DNA of 64,000 nucleotides from Buttiauxella gaviniae (GCF_040786275.1 NZ_JBFMVT010000002.1:4216001-4280000); one strand, 5' to 3'. Shown: positions 6,885-16,671, numbered from the stretch's first letter. Numbers and translations: made by a program. Notes: generated from the sequence alone by a model not told the origin.

Positions 6885-8549
6885 ATGTTAAACCGTATAA
6901 AAGTAGTAACCAGTCTACTGTTTGTCCTGGGCTTATTTGGTGTATTACAGGTAACCTCCGGTGGGTTGTTTTTCAACGCGCTGAAAAACGACAAAGAAAA
7001 CTTTACTGTGCTGCAAACCATTCGCCAGCAACAATCCACGCTCAACGGGAGTTGGGTGGCGTTATTGCAAACCCGTAACACGCTCAACCGCGCGGGTATC
7101 CGTCATATGATGGATGCCAATAATACCGGTAGCGGTTCGACGGTAAATGAGCTGATGCTTATCGCCAGCCAGTCTTTAAAACAGGCTGAAACGCAATGGG
7201 CGGCCTATGAGTCTCTGCCACACGATCCCCGTCAGAGTGAAGAATCCATCAATGAGATCAAACGCAACTATGGTATTTACCATGGCGCGCTGGCCGAGCT
7301 GATTCAGCTTCTTGGCGCAGGCAAAATTAACGAATTTTTCGACCAGCCTACGCAAAAATATCAGGATGGTTTTGAGCAGCAGTACGTTAACTACCTGCAA
7401 CAAAACGACCAACTGTATCAAGAGGCGGTTGATGACAACAATCACTCCTATTCACAGGCTATCTGGATTCTGGTGGTGATTCTGGCGCTGGTTGCGCTGG
7501 CTATTATTACCGTCTGGTTTGGTATCAGAAAAACGCTGATTGAGCCTCTTCATCGCCTGCTGGAAAGCATTCGCCATATTGCGAGTGGTGACCTGGTGCG
7601 CACGATTGATGTGGAAGGTAAAAACGAAATGGGGCAACTGGCGGCAAGCCTTCGCCACATGCAGTCTGAGCTGATGAGTACCGTCAGCGATGTGCGTAAC
7701 GGTGCAAACGCGATTTATAGCGGTGCCAGTGAAATTTCCATCGGCAATAACGATCTCTCTTCGCGTACCGAGCAGCAAGCGGCTTCGCTTGAAGAAACCG
7801 CAGCCAGCATGGAACAGTTGACCGCAACCGTTAAGCAGAATGCGGAAAACGCCCGTCAGGCAAGTCAACTGGCATTGAGCGCGTCCGAAACCGCGCAGAA
7901 GGGCGGCAAAGTGGTGGATAACGTGGTGCGCACCATGAACGACATCGCCAGCAGCTCGAAGAAGATCGCCGATATTACCAGCGTCATTGACGGTATTGCC
8001 TTCCAGACCAACATTCTGGCCCTGAACGCGGCGGTAGAAGCGGCGCGTGCCGGAGAGCAAGGCCGTGGCTTTGCGGTGGTAGCGGGTGAAGTCCGTAACC
8101 TGGCACAACGCAGTGCGCAAGCTGCGAAAGAGATCAAAGGCCTGATTGAAGACTCCGTCAATAAAGTGGATACCGGCTCAACGCTTGTTGAAAGCGCAGG
8201 CGAAACCATGGACGAGATCGTCAATGCGGTGACGCGCGTAACGGATATCATGGGCGAAATCGCCTCGGCTTCCGATGAGCAAAGCCGCGGTATCGACCAG
8301 GTGGGCCTGGCGGTTTCTGAAATGGACCGTGTAACGCAGCAGAATGCCGCGTTGGTTGAAGAGTCTGCTGCTGCCGCCTCGGCACTCGAAGAGCAGGCGA
8401 GCCGTCTGACCCAGGCCGTATCGGTGTTTCGTATTAATCAGGAAACCCCTGCGGCTGCGCGAAGCCCTGAACCTAAAATGCCACTCGCACCGGTTCTGAA
8501 TCGCAAAGCGGCTGCGGGTAGTTCAGATGAGAATTGGGAAACGTTCTAG
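6885..8549 (+). CDS. tsr: Methyl-accepting chemotaxis protein I, serine receptor Tsr
   Basis: A 554-residue chemoreceptor: TM1 about 7-30, periplasmic four-helix bundle about 31-189, TM2 about 190-212, HAMP about 213-265, and the methylation/kinase-control coiled coil with the invariant hairpin tip ([20 protein letters not shown]). It ends in NWETF, the CheR/CheB tether. Serine-binding residues known from E. coli Tsr are in register: R64, N68, R69 and R73 in [13 protein letters not shown], and FF near 151-152. It senses serine at the pole and controls CheA through CheW. The sigma-28 promoter upstream fits flagellar control. Placement beside yqjI differs from E. coli K-12. Confidence 0.92.
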   Translation: MLNRIKVVTSLLFVLGLFGVLQVTSGGLFFNALKNDKENFTVLQTIRQQQSTLNGSWVALLQTRNTLNRAGIRHMMDANNTGSGSTVNELMLIASQSLKQAETQWAAYESLPHDPRQSEESINEIKRNYGIYHGALAELIQLLGAGKINEFFDQPTQKYQDGFEQQYVNYLQQNDQLYQEAVDDNNHSYSQAIWILVVILALVALAIITVWFGIRKTLIEPLHRLLESIRHIASGDLVRTIDVEGKNEMGQLAASLRHMQSELMSTVSDVRNGANAIYSGASEISIGNNDLSSRTEQQAASLEETAASMEQLTATVKQNAENARQASQLALSASETAQKGGKVVDNVVRTMNDIASSSKKIADITSVIDGIAFQTNILALNAAVEAARAGEQGRGFAVVAGEVRNLAQRSAQAAKEIKGLIEDSVNKVDTGSTLVESAGETMDEIVNAVTRVTDIMGEIASASDEQSRGIDQVGLAVSEMDRVTQQNAALVEESAAAASALEEQASRLTQAVSVFRINQETPAAARSPEPKMPLAPVLNRKAAAGSSDENWETF

Positions 8550-8586
8550 ATTGGGTAAACCTGGGAGCTGTCGTTAAGCTGTTGGT

Positions 8587-8684
8587 GACCCCCACCCAAC
8601 CTCCCCCTTGTCAGGGGGAGGAGCTAAAAGATATGAGGGGTTAACGGCTCCCTCCCCTGACAAGGGGAGGGTTGGGGTGGGGTC
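8587..8684. repeat. Paired G/C-rich REP/BIME-like palindromes
   Basis: Two units, about 8588-8621 and 8648-8683, are inverted copies of each other (CCACCCAACCTCCCCCTTG against CAAGGGGAGGGTTGGGGTGG with small differences). Each also folds on itself around TTGTC/TGACAA. They sit between convergent tsr and hipT, where such elements commonly act as transcript ends. Confidence 0.75.
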
Positions 8685-8698
8685 CGTGAGAATTATGC

Positions 8699-9745
8699 CT
8701 AAATTTCCGCCTCATCTAAACGCATTAACCGATCCAACCGCTGACGGTAACAGCGTAGCGTGGCATCAACCGCTTCTGCTGGCATAAACGAATCACGATA
8801 AACCGCCTCCACAATACGGCTCTCTTTTTGCAGATCGTTAATCAGCTTCACAATCAGCTTCTCCGTCAGGCCGATGCTTAAACCAAGCGCCCGGAAATCC
8901 ATCCCAAGATATTCGCCATAAGCCGTTTTAAAACCCGGCGCCCGTTCGCGGTCGCCTTCTTCGCATGTCAGCAGCGGCAGTGCCATAAACCCGGAGCTGA
9001 AAATGCTCTGATAGGGCGCAACGGAGACAAAATCATAGACCGGAGACAACCGAGGCTCACCAAATCTTGGGTGTATCAGCCCGAAATTGCGCAGATGCAT
9101 ATCGTTATTGCCCAGCAGATAGGCATACACAATGCGGCGGAACAGGTCGATTTTAAAAGCGAGGTTGCTATTCACATGCTGAGTCAAAAACTCCGCTAAT
9201 TGCTGATAGCTAACGTATTGCTTGCCGTCGCCGCCGGTTTTCCCATACTTCTCGCCCACGTTCATGGCGGCATCAAGCTGTTCCTGATGAATCGCAGCAC
9301 CAGTTTGAATATCACGGTCAAAACGGCGGATCACAAAGGCCAGCTCATGGGGTTCATCATGCTCGGGGGCAAAACTCACCAGGCCGTGCGGCGGCACATC
9401 AAAACCTAGCCGTGCCATAAGCGTCATGGTGGCGTGTTCGTTTTCTGCCAGATGCGGAAACTCAGCCGGGGAGGGTTTAAGAATGTACTCCCCCTGATGT
9501 TCGACGACCGCAAATTCACCATCGTGAACCACCATCTGGAGCTTTGGCTGATAGCCAGAAATGCTCATGCCCCGCTGGGCTTTTGGCAGCTCATGAATAA
9601 ATTCGCTGCGAGTAAAACTTAGCTGCGGGTTCACTTTGCCCGTGCCTGTTAAATGCTTCAGCCCTTTGGCTGAATAACCCGATTCTTGCTCTTTGGCCTG
9701 CACCAGCGGAGTCAAAAGAATGTGGCAATGCGTGGCGAATCCCAT
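8699..9745 (-). CDS. hipT: HipT-type serine/threonine kinase toxin (HipBST system)
   Basis: A 348-residue HipA-like kinase without the usual N-terminal subdomain, which is encoded separately by hipS. The Gly-rich loop reads GMSISGYQPKL with the SIS autophosphorylation motif at S61-I62-S63. The catalytic loop GNNDMHLRNFG gives D215 and N220, and YDFVS gives the metal-binding D238. In the described enteropathogenic E. coli module HipT phosphorylates tryptophanyl-tRNA synthetase TrpS and stops growth; HipS is the direct antitoxin. The start (9745) is 2 bases past the hipS stop with AGGAGG inside hipS, so translation is coupled. All kinase residues appear intact. Confidence 0.9.
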   Translation of the reverse strand: MGFATHCHILLTPLVQAKEQESGYSAKGLKHLTGTGKVNPQLSFTRSEFIHELPKAQRGMSISGYQPKLQMVVHDGEFAVVEHQGEYILKPSPAEFPHLAENEHATMTLMARLGFDVPPHGLVSFAPEHDEPHELAFVIRRFDRDIQTGAAIHQEQLDAAMNVGEKYGKTGGDGKQYVSYQQLAEFLTQHVNSNLAFKIDLFRRIVYAYLLGNNDMHLRNFGLIHPRFGEPRLSPVYDFVSVAPYQSIFSSGFMALPLLTCEEGDRERAPGFKTAYGEYLGMDFRALGLSIGLTEKLIVKLINDLQKESRIVEAVYRDSFMPAEAVDATLRCYRQRLDRLMRLDEAEI

Positions 9746-9747
9746 TG

Positions 9748-10062
9748 TTAATCCTCCTGTATGTTGACCAGTTGTACCGCGCCAATCAGGTTTTTGCCGT
9801 TGTCGATAAGCATCCCGAGGAGGTCATGCTCGTCGCGCTGTTGTAGCTGGCTGTAACGCATTTTCAACCAGCCCTCCGGGGCCAGGGAAGCAAAAAAGGG
9901 CGGCAGCGTGGCGCTGCGAAAATGACCGATGCGCACCGGTAAACTTAACGACAGCGGGGGGCCGATATAATCTGCGCGATAACTAAATGCAAAACCGTCA
10001 TCATCCTGACGCAACTCCCCTACGGGTTCACCGTACAACCACACTTCTACAATGCGGCGCAT
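9748..10062 (-). CDS. hipS: HipS antitoxin (stand-alone HipA N-terminal subdomain)
   Basis: A 104-residue protein corresponding to the N-terminal 'couple_hipA' subdomain of HipA: VEVWLYGEPVGELRQDDDGF, then YIGPPLSLSLPVR, PPFFASLAPEGW and a final DLLGMLIDNGKNLIGAVQLV. In one-piece HipA this is fused to the kinase; here it ends with its own stop before hipT begins. In HipBST modules HipS neutralises HipT by occupying the kinase region. It overlaps the 3' end of hipB by 16 bases, supporting an operon hipB-hipS-hipT. Confidence 0.9.
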   Translation of the reverse strand: MRRIVEVWLYGEPVGELRQDDDGFAFSYRADYIGPPLSLSLPVRIGHFRSATLPPFFASLAPEGWLKMRYSQLQQRDEHDLLGMLIDNGKNLIGAVQLVNIQED

Positions 10063-10370
10063 AATTTCACGCCCAGTGCGTCGGCAACACGTAATACCGT
10101 GCCAAATTTGACCTGCTCAGGATCTTTAAATAGCCGTTTAAGCGTGGATGCCGAGACGCCGGTTTGTAGTTCAAGCGTCGCCATGTCGATGGCTAATTCT
10201 TTGCGGCGCTGATTCAATTGTTGCCCCAAATCGGCGGAATCAGCGATAACCTGCTGGTCAAGCATCAGGTCAGATTCCTGCGCTCGTAGCGTGACCGCTT
10301 TTTTTACCTCATTGAGTAATTCGCTCATCGTCTGCAGTTTGTCTGCAAGCGTGGCACCATCATGATTCAT
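10047..10370 (-). CDS. hipB: HipB-type XRE-family DNA-binding protein of HipBST
   Basis: A 107-residue protein with a helical N-terminus (1-45) and an XRE/Cro helix-turn-helix in the second half (about 52-105: LNQRRKELAIDMATLELQTG, then SASTLKRLFKDPEQVKFGTV). First gene of hipB-hipS-hipT. HipB autoregulates the operon and augments neutralisation by HipS in the known module. An AAAGG sequence precedes the ATG. Confidence 0.88.
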   Translation of the reverse strand: MNHDGATLADKLQTMSELLNEVKKAVTLRAQESDLMLDQQVIADSADLGQQLNQRRKELAIDMATLELQTGVSASTLKRLFKDPEQVKFGTVLRVADALGVKLCAAL

Positions 10371-10682
10371 ATATGGCCTTTAATCTTAATTTAAGTAACG
10401 CATTAGGTTTTTTATGACTCTTTCATGCGGAAAAGTATCATATACAGACCAAACCTTTTTATATTTACTGAAAATGGGTCATTTACGAACTTTTGTCAAT
10501 GTAAAAGGCCATTAAAAGTCCATGTGGGTCATTTATTTTAATTTTAGCTCAAATATGAGCTATTTGATGTGTGAGTCAGCGGCTTATCCAGATTCTTGCT
10601 AACCAAATGTAAATTAATTGTTTCACTCGCTGAAGCGGAAACTTTATTAATGAAGGCATGTTAATCAACACGAGTTTGTTGC
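10371..10682. promoter_or_regulatory. Divergent promoter region of hipBST and the monooxygenase operon
   Basis: This A/T-rich 312-bp interval holds the promoters of two divergent operons. The 11-mer TGGGTCATTTA occurs twice in direct orientation (10475-10485 and 10525-10535), exactly 50 bases apart. A short palindrome, AGCTCA-AATA-TGAGCT, lies at 10546-10561. These are candidates for HipB or cysteine-metabolism regulator sites; the sequence does not say which. Confidence 0.5.
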
Positions 10683-11714
10683 ATGTCTTATCGAATCAGT
10701 CTGCTGGATAAAAGCCCGGTCGCGCAGGACGACACCCCAGGCGAGGCTCTGAAGCACACGTTAAACCTGGCTCAGCTTGCGGAAACCTGGGGTTATCACC
10801 GTTTCTGGATTGCCGAGCACCACAACACCTCACGCCTGGCAAGCTCTTCACCGGAACTGCTGATTGCGTGGATTATCGGGCAAACGCATCGCATTCGCGT
10901 CGGCTCCGGCGGGGTGATGCTGCAACACTACAGCCCTTACAAAGTGGCGGAAAACTTCAATTTACTGGCAAGTCTTGCACCGGGGCGGGTTGATCTTGGC
11001 GTGGGTAAAGCGCCGGGTGGTCTGCCGCTTTCCACGCGAGCCTTGCAGGCGGGCGTCCATCAGGAAGAGAAAGGATCTTTTGCCGATCAGCTTGCCCAAC
11101 TGGATAACTGGCTCTCACTACCCGCAGCCGCCGAGGATGAAGAAGAAGCCTTACGTGCCACACCGGTTCCCGAGCGCACTGCCGATCGTTTCTTACTGGG
11201 CGCAAGCCTGGAAAGTGCGAAGCTTGCCGCAAATCTGGACTGGAACTTTGTCTACGCCGCTCATTTGAATGGCGATAAAAATCTGATGCGCGAAGTGCTC
11301 AACGCCTGGCGCAGCCAAAGCCCGCGCGACACGCTGGTGGCGGTGCAGGTCATTGTGGCGCCTGACGCACAAAAAGCGGATGAACTGGCAAAGCTGGTGG
11401 AAATCTGGAGCGTTGAGCTTGAAAACGCCCAGCGTGTCAGCGTCGGGAGTGAAGCGCAGGCTCACGCTTTTGCACGCCAGGCAGGGAGCGCCATTAAACG
11501 GTTAGAACGTCGTGAACCCTCCCTGATAAAAGGAACGGCCGAAACCGTTCATGCGGGGCTTGCGGCCTTGAGTGAAGAATTTGGTATCAATGAATTCATT
11601 ATTGATACCCCGATAGCCTCTCCTGAAGCTCGTTTTCAATCACTGCGTTTGTTAGCAGGCGTTACGCCGGTGAAATCGGTTTCTGATTTCACCGCCGAAC
11701 ATGAAGCCTGGTAA
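10683..11714 (+). CDS. LLM-class flavin-dependent monooxygenase (YtmO/MsnO8-like)
   Basis: A 343-residue luciferase-like protein with the N-terminal family pattern ISLLDKSPVAQDDTP, WGYHRFWIAEHHN and RVGSGGVMLQHYSPYKVAENF, then PGRVDLGVGKAPGG. The fold is an (alpha/beta)8 barrel using FMNH2 and O2. It resembles E. coli YhbW and B. subtilis YtmO. It is the first gene of a plus-strand operon with an M20 amidohydrolase (9 bases downstream), a second monooxygenase, a GNAT enzyme and an amino-acid importer. That context points to oxidative C-S cleavage of an S-substituted cysteine rather than light emission. No strong ribosome-binding site is visible. Confidence 0.85.
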   Translation: MSYRISLLDKSPVAQDDTPGEALKHTLNLAQLAETWGYHRFWIAEHHNTSRLASSSPELLIAWIIGQTHRIRVGSGGVMLQHYSPYKVAENFNLLASLAPGRVDLGVGKAPGGLPLSTRALQAGVHQEEKGSFADQLAQLDNWLSLPAAAEDEEEALRATPVPERTADRFLLGASLESAKLAANLDWNFVYAAHLNGDKNLMREVLNAWRSQSPRDTLVAVQVIVAPDAQKADELAKLVEIWSVELENAQRVSVGSEAQAHAFARQAGSAIKRLERREPSLIKGTAETVHAGLAALSEEFGINEFIIDTPIASPEARFQSLRLLAGVTPVKSVSDFTAEHEAW

Positions 11715-11723
11715 GGGGTAGGG

Positions 11724-12845
11724 ATGACATTTGCACAACAGCTTATCGACTGGCGACGTGAACTTCACCAGAACCCGGAGTTGTCGGGTAAAGAGGTGGA
11801 GACGACCGCACGGATCCGTCACTGGCTGGAATCCGCTGGCCTGCGCTTGCTGCCTTATTCGCTTACAACGGGTGTGGTTGCGGAAGTAGGTCATGGGGAG
11901 AAAGTCATTGCCCTGCGGGCGGATATTGACGCCCTGCCAATTCACGAAACCAGCGGCGTTGAATTTAGTTCGCAGCATGATGGCGTAATGCATGCCTGCG
12001 GGCATGACGTTCACAGCAGCGTGATTCTGGGCGCGGCGCTGTTATTAAAAGCGCGCGAATCGCAATTAGCCGGGCGCGTCCGTTTGCTGTTTCAGCCTGC
12101 GGAAGAGAATTTCACCGGGGCAAAAGCGCTGATTAAAGCCGGTGCGCTGGAAAACGTAAGCGCCATTTTTGGCATGCACAACGAGCCGGGCTTACCGGTA
12201 GGCACTTTTGCCACACGCGGCGGCGCGTTTTATGCCAACGTCGACCGCTTTGTGTTGCGGATTAAAGGCAAGGGCGCGCATGCCGCGCGTCCACACGAAG
12301 GCAATGACCCGATTGTGCTTGCCAGCCAGTTGGTTCTGGCGCTCCAGACTATCGCCAGCCGCAACATTAATACTCTGGATTCCGTGGTTGTCAGCGTGAC
12401 GCGCATTGAAGGGGGAAATACCTGGAATGTGTTGCCTGAAAGCGTCGAACTGGAGGGAACGGTGCGTACCCATCGGGCTGATATTCAAAAACAGGTTGAG
12501 AAACGAATCAGTGATATTGCCGCCGGTTTAGCCACTGCGTTTGGGGCGCAAATTGAAGTGGAGTGGTTTAACGGGCCAATCACATTGATCAACGATGAAA
12601 AATGGGCCGCGTTTGCGATGGATGTCGCAAAAGAGGTGGGCTACCAGACGCAAACCTCCGAACTGCACATGGGCGGCGAAGACTTTGCCGTTTATTTGCA
12701 AACCATCCCCGGTGCGTTCGTCAGCATGGGTAGCGACAGCGCTTATGGTTTACACCATTCGGCGTTTAATCCGGATGAGGCATTAATTGAAGATGCGGCG
12801 AGATATTTCGCAACGCTTGCCGAACAGGCGCTCCTGAAAAACTAA
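11724..12845 (+). CDS. M20-family amidohydrolase / N-acyl-amino-acid deacylase
   Basis: A 373-residue M20D metallo-amidohydrolase. Dinuclear metal-site motifs are intact: [28 protein letters not shown] and, near the C-terminus, GLHHSAFN. The inserted dimerisation domain (about 175-290) is present. This is the HipO/AbgA/YtnL group, which removes acyl groups from N-acyl amino acids. In the B. subtilis ytn pathway such an enzyme deacetylates the N-acetylcysteine formed after oxidative cleavage, and the neighbours here support that role. A GGGGTAGGG ribosome-binding region precedes the ATG. Confidence 0.88.
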   Translation: MTFAQQLIDWRRELHQNPELSGKEVETTARIRHWLESAGLRLLPYSLTTGVVAEVGHGEKVIALRADIDALPIHETSGVEFSSQHDGVMHACGHDVHSSVILGAALLLKARESQLAGRVRLLFQPAEENFTGAKALIKAGALENVSAIFGMHNEPGLPVGTFATRGGAFYANVDRFVLRIKGKGAHAARPHEGNDPIVLASQLVLALQTIASRNINTLDSVVVSVTRIEGGNTWNVLPESVELEGTVRTHRADIQKQVEKRISDIAAGLATAFGAQIEVEWFNGPITLINDEKWAAFAMDVAKEVGYQTQTSELHMGGEDFAVYLQTIPGAFVSMGSDSAYGLHHSAFNPDEALIEDAARYFATLAEQALLKN

Positions 12846-12862
12846 AAACCCGAGGATTAAAT

Positions 12863-14173
12863 ATGTCAGATAATCGTCAACTGCGCCTTGGCACAATATT
12901 GCATGGCGCGTCCGGAAATATGTCTGCCTGGCGTCACCCGGCGGCTATTGCAGATTCCAGTATTAATTTTGAATTTGTAAAAGAGACGGCCCTAAAAGCC
13001 GAGGCCGGAAAGCTGGATTTTTTATTTGTCGCGGATGGTTTATATATTAATGAAAAATCGATCCCGCATTTTCTGAATCGTTTTGAGCCATTAACCGTGT
13101 TGTCGGCGTTAGCCAGCGTGACCACGAATTTAGGGTTGGTTGGCACATTGTCGACGTCTTATAGCGAACCGTTTACGGTGGCTCGCCAGTTCGCAAGCCT
13201 CGACCATTTAAGCAAAGGCCGTGCGGGCTGGAACGTGGTGACTTCGCCGTTAGAAGGCTCCGCGAAGAATTTCTCTCGCGAGAAACATCCTGAGCACGCG
13301 CTGCGCTATCGCATTGCTGATGAATATCTTGATGTGGTGAAAGGGCTGTGGGACTCCTGGGAAGAAGACGCGTTTATTCGGGATAAACAAAGCGGTAAAT
13401 TCTTTGATCCCAATAAGCTGCACACCTTAAATCATCGAGGGGATTTCTTCCAGGTGGCAGGCCCGCTGAATATTTCGCGCACGCCACAAGGCAGGCCAAT
13501 TGTATTTCAGGCAGGCGCATCAGATGACGGTAAGAAATTAGCCGCACGCCATGCGGATGCTATTTTTACCCATCATGAAACCCTTGAAGAAGCGCAATAT
13601 TTCTATCGCGATGTTAAAAGCCAACTGGAGGCGCAAGGCCGTAAAGCAAACGATCTGCATATTTTCCAGGGCGTGAGCATCATTGTGGGGAAAGATGCCG
13701 CCGATGTGGAAGCGCAATATCAAACTACCGCGGCGCTCGTTTCCGTAGAAGATGCGCTGAATTACCTGGGCCGCTATTTTGAACATCATGATTTCAGCCA
13801 GTACCCGCTGGATGAAGCCTTCCCGGACATCGGCGACCTGGGCCAAAACAGCTTCCGCAGCACCACCGATGAAATCAAACGTAACGCGCGCACTCGCCAT
13901 CTCACGCTGCGCCAGGTCGCTCTGGAAGCCGCATCACCACGCCCACGTTTTGCCGGTACGGCGCAACAAGTGGCAGACGGACTGCAGGAGTGGTTTGAGC
14001 GTTACGCCGCAGACGGCTTCATCATTCAGGGCGGCACGCCGGATACCTTCCCGCGCTTTGTGGATGAAGTGGTTCCCGTGCTGCAAGCGCGCGGTTTATT
14101 CCGCAAGGAGTATCCGGGCACTACGCTGCGTGAAAGCCTCGGCCTCGCCAACCCGGTAAATCAATTTTCGTAG
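12863..14173 (+). CDS. NtaA/SnaA/DszA-family FMNH2-dependent monooxygenase (CmoJ/YtnJ-like)
   Basis: A 436-residue member of the nitrilotriacetate/dibenzothiophene-sulfone monooxygenase branch of the luciferase superfamily. Recognisable segments are [48 protein letters not shown] and [16 protein letters not shown]. subtilis CmoJ/YtnJ in this family cleaves S-alkyl-N-acetylcysteines. It lies 17 bases after the amidohydrolase gene with GAGGA ahead of the ATG. A partner flavin reductase is not encoded nearby and must be supplied elsewhere. The exact S-substituent is unknown. Confidence 0.87.
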   Translation: MSDNRQLRLGTILHGASGNMSAWRHPAAIADSSINFEFVKETALKAEAGKLDFLFVADGLYINEKSIPHFLNRFEPLTVLSALASVTTNLGLVGTLSTSYSEPFTVARQFASLDHLSKGRAGWNVVTSPLEGSAKNFSREKHPEHALRYRIADEYLDVVKGLWDSWEEDAFIRDKQSGKFFDPNKLHTLNHRGDFFQVAGPLNISRTPQGRPIVFQAGASDDGKKLAARHADAIFTHHETLEEAQYFYRDVKSQLEAQGRKANDLHIFQGVSIIVGKDAADVEAQYQTTAALVSVEDALNYLGRYFEHHDFSQYPLDEAFPDIGDLGQNSFRSTTDEIKRNARTRHLTLRQVALEAASPRPRFAGTAQQVADGLQEWFERYAADGFIIQGGTPDTFPRFVDEVVPVLQARGLFRKEYPGTTLRESLGLANPVNQFS

Positions 14174-14239
14174 GCTGGCATGAAGGCTTATCCCTCCTAC
14201 AAGCGCTTTCGTAGGCGGATAAGCACAGCGCCATCCGAC
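14171..14239. repeat. REP/BIME element
   Basis: GTAGGCGGATAAGCACAGCG followed by CCATCCGAC (14211-14239) is a classic enterobacterial REP sequence. A second, degenerate and inverted unit precedes it (about 14171-14200). The element separates the monooxygenase from the binding-protein gene and could stabilise upstream mRNA or reduce read-through. Confidence 0.8.
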
Positions 14240-14267
14240 AATAAAACTCATTAGAAGAGAACTCGCT

Positions 14268-15203
14268 ATGCAGAAATCATCGCTCATCCTCGCTATCGCT
14301 CTGGCCCTTTCTTCAACGGCAACATGGGCGGAAAGCGTCACCATTAACGGCACCGGTGTAAGCCTGGAAGCCAACAAAGCGCCTATTAATACGCCGGTTA
14401 ATCCTCAGGCAGTGGCGCAATTACCGAAAGATTACCGTTTTGCGGTACCGGGTAAATTCACCGTGGCGGTAGCAGCGCTTAACTCTCCTCCGCTGACCGT
14501 CTTTGCCGAAGACAATAAAACGCTGCTGGGGAGCGAAGTGGACATCGCGCGCTTAGTGGCAGACAGCCTCGGCCTTGAGCTAAACGTCGTACCGACTTCA
14601 TGGGAAGACTGGCCATTAGGCGTAACCTCGGGGAAATATGATGCGGCAATCAGCAATATTACCGTCACTAAAGATCGCAAACAGAAATTCGACTTTGCGA
14701 CCTACCGTAAAGACTCCCTCGGTTTCTACGTGAAATCCAACAGCCCGATTAAGAAGATTGAAAAAGCAGAAGATATTGCCGGGCTGCGCATCATTGTAGG
14801 CTCCGGCACTAATCAAGAATCCATTCTTTTGGCATGGAACGAAGAGAACCTGAAGAAAGGGCTAAAACCTTTCACCCCGGTCTATACCAAAGACGATGCC
14901 GCACAAACCCTGGCGTTGCAGTCTGGGCGGGCAGATGCCTTCTTTGGCCCGAACGTGACGGGCGCATGGAAAGCAGCATTGACGCAGAAAACGCAACTGG
15001 TCGGCGTGGTAGACGGTGGCTGGCCAAAAGCGGCGCATATCGCCGTGACGCTGAAAAAAGAGAGTGGCCTGGTTGAGCCGGTACAAACGGCTCTGAATGG
15101 CGTTATCAAGAACGGGGATTACAACAAAGTGCTGAGCCGTTGGGGTGAAAGCGTTGAGCAGATCCCGGCCTCTGAAATTAACCCAGCCGGACTTGGCGAT
15201 TAA
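14268..15203 (+). CDS. Periplasmic amino-acid-type substrate-binding protein (TcyJ/TcyK-like)
   Basis: A 311-residue periplasmic binding protein of the polar amino acid family. The signal peptide MQKSSLILAIALALSSTATW-A is cleaved at about residue 21, with no lipobox Cys. The mature part has the SBP3 pattern: KFTVAVAALNSPPLTVF, EVDIARLVADSLGLEL, WEDWPLGVTSGKYDAAISNI and LRIIVGSGTNQ. It is one of two paralogous binding proteins in this operon; the other is at 17453. In B. subtilis TcyJ/TcyK deliver cystine and S-substituted cysteines to the TcyLMN importer. Confidence 0.85.
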   Translation: MQKSSLILAIALALSSTATWAESVTINGTGVSLEANKAPINTPVNPQAVAQLPKDYRFAVPGKFTVAVAALNSPPLTVFAEDNKTLLGSEVDIARLVADSLGLELNVVPTSWEDWPLGVTSGKYDAAISNITVTKDRKQKFDFATYRKDSLGFYVKSNSPIKKIEKAEDIAGLRIIVGSGTNQESILLAWNEENLKKGLKPFTPVYTKDDAAQTLALQSGRADAFFGPNVTGAWKAALTQKTQLVGVVDGGWPKAAHIAVTLKKESGLVEPVQTALNGVIKNGDYNKVLSRWGESVEQIPASEINPAGLGD

Positions 15204-15213
15204 GGAGCTGACC

Positions 15214-15723
15214 ATGCGCGAACAATTTCGTGATGTTTCACCCGAAGCGCCGGAACTCCAGCCGATCATTAGCGGGCTGTTTGGCGAATATGAGGCACGT
15301 TACGGCGACTATTTTTCCCGTGATGCGGAAGTCGAACTGACCGAGTGGTACCTGGCGCCGCAGGGGTTATTCATTGTGCTGGAGCGCAACGGCGAAATCA
15401 TTGCCACCGGCGCGTATAAGCCCTTCGATGAACATACCGCAGAGATAAAACGTATCTGGACGCACGCTTCCCTGCGCCAACAAGGTGTGGCGCAGCGCGT
15501 GATGAGAGAGTTGGAAAGCAGGGCGCAGCTTGCGGGTTACAGCCAGCTTTACCTGACGACGGGGTTTCGACAGCCAGAAGCGGTGAAGCTCTATCTAAGC
15601 CTTGGGTATCAGCCGCAGTTCGATACGAACCGTAATCCCGAAGAATACAGCGTTGCGCCCTATGACGGACGACTGCGTTTTACCAAAGTGCTGGCGCTAA
15701 CTCCGCTTAGCAAAACGGCCTGA
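15214..15723 (+). CDS. GNAT-family N-acetyltransferase (YtmI/SnaB-like)
   Basis: I chose the ATG at 15214 because AAGGAG sits 7 bases upstream; a longer frame from 15145 would overlap the binding-protein gene. The 169-residue GNAT protein has the acetyl-CoA loop region RIWTHASLRQQGVAQRVMRE and the C-terminal GYSQLYLTTGFRQPEAVKLY. By context it should N-acetylate the imported S-substituted cysteine before oxidation, as SnaA/SnaB-type enzymes do in B. subtilis; this substrate is an inference. Confidence 0.82.
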   Translation: MREQFRDVSPEAPELQPIISGLFGEYEARYGDYFSRDAEVELTEWYLAPQGLFIVLERNGEIIATGAYKPFDEHTAEIKRIWTHASLRQQGVAQRVMRELESRAQLAGYSQLYLTTGFRQPEAVKLYLSLGYQPQFDTNRNPEEYSVAPYDGRLRFTKVLALTPLSKTA

Positions 15724-15732
15724 GGAATGATT

Positions 15733-16671
15733 ATGACGAGATCTTCAAACATGCCCTCAACCATTAAAGTCGTTCCGGCGCGTTACCCGCTGCGAACGCT
15801 GGGGGCGGTCGTCGCACTGTTTGTGTTGGCGATAGTGGTTCAGTCCGTGGCGTTTAACCCGCGCTGGGAGTGGAGTGTTTTTGCACGCTGGTTCTTTGAT
15901 CCGGTGATTCTTGAGGGGCTGGCGCAAACGCTGTTGCTGACGCTTATTGGTACGGTACTGAGCGTGGCCTTTGGCGGTTTACTGGCGCTGGCGCGGCTTT
16001 CCTCTTCATGGCTATTAAATAGCCTGGCGTGGAGTTATATCTGGCTGTTTCGCTCGCTGCCGCTGATTGTGGTGCTGATCATTCTGTATAACTTCTCCTA
16101 TCTGTACGACACGCTGTCTATCGGCATCCCGTTTACTCAGATTCAGTGGGGAAGCTACCAGACGATTAATGTTCTCGGGCAGTTTTCTACCGCCGTTGTG
16201 GGCCTGACGCTGGTACAAAGCGCGTATACCGCAGAGATTATCCGCGGCGGCTTCTTGGGCGTTGACCACGGGCAATACGAAGCGGCGGCGGCATTAGGTT
16301 TACCGGCCTGGCGTCGTACCGTGCGTATTATTTTACCCCAGGCATTACGGACTATTTTGCCTTCCGGCTTTAATGAAATTATCAGCCTGGCGAAGGGGAC
16401 GGCGATGGTTTACGTTCTGGCAATGCCGGAGCTGTTCTACACCATCCAGATGATTTACAACCGCACCCAGGAAGTGATCCCGCTATTAATGGTAGGCGCG
16501 GTCTGGTACCTGGTGATCACAAGCGTTCTGTCTCTGATTCAACACCTGGTTGAACGTTGGCTGGCACGCAGTGAACGCCGCTCTGCTATCAATCAACAAA
16601 ACCCAGCCCGCAATCCATCCCGCCAGCCCGTGCTGCAAACTCAGGAGGCCGCTCATGTCCCTCTCCCATAA
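15733..16671 (+). CDS. Polar amino acid ABC transporter permease
   Basis: The start at 15733 is preceded by GAGGA with a 6-base spacer (an ATG at 15727 is less well placed), giving 312 residues. It is a HisM-type permease with about five to six membrane helices, the family motif FRSLPLIVVLIILYN, and the EAA loop EAAAALGLPAWRRTVRIILP that docks to the ATPase. Only one permease gene is present, so it probably works as a homodimer, whereas B. subtilis has two (TcyL, TcyM). Its last 17 bases overlap the ATPase gene. Confidence 0.88.
   Translation: MTRSSNMPSTIKVVPARYPLRTLGAVVALFVLAIVVQSVAFNPRWEWSVFARWFFDPVILEGLAQTLLLTLIGTVLSVAFGGLLALARLSSSWLLNSLAWSYIWLFRSLPLIVVLIILYNFSYLYDTLSIGIPFTQIQWGSYQTINVLGQFSTAVVGLTLVQSAYTAEIIRGGFLGVDHGQYEAAAALGLPAWRRTVRIILPQALRTILPSGFNEIISLAKGTAMVYVLAMPELFYTIQMIYNRTQEVIPLLMVGAVWYLVITSVLSLIQHLVERWLARSERRSAINQQNPARNPSRQPVLQTQEAAHVPLP

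Noticed and set aside
8699-10062. hipA interrupted by a stop codon (pseudogene)
   Set aside because: The two pieces have their own starts, ribosome-binding sites and ends, and match HipS and HipT of the HipBST system with intact kinase residues.
10683-14173. Bioluminescence genes (luciferase-like)
   Set aside because: The proteins belong to non-luminous branches of the LLM superfamily, and no fatty-acid reductase genes are present.
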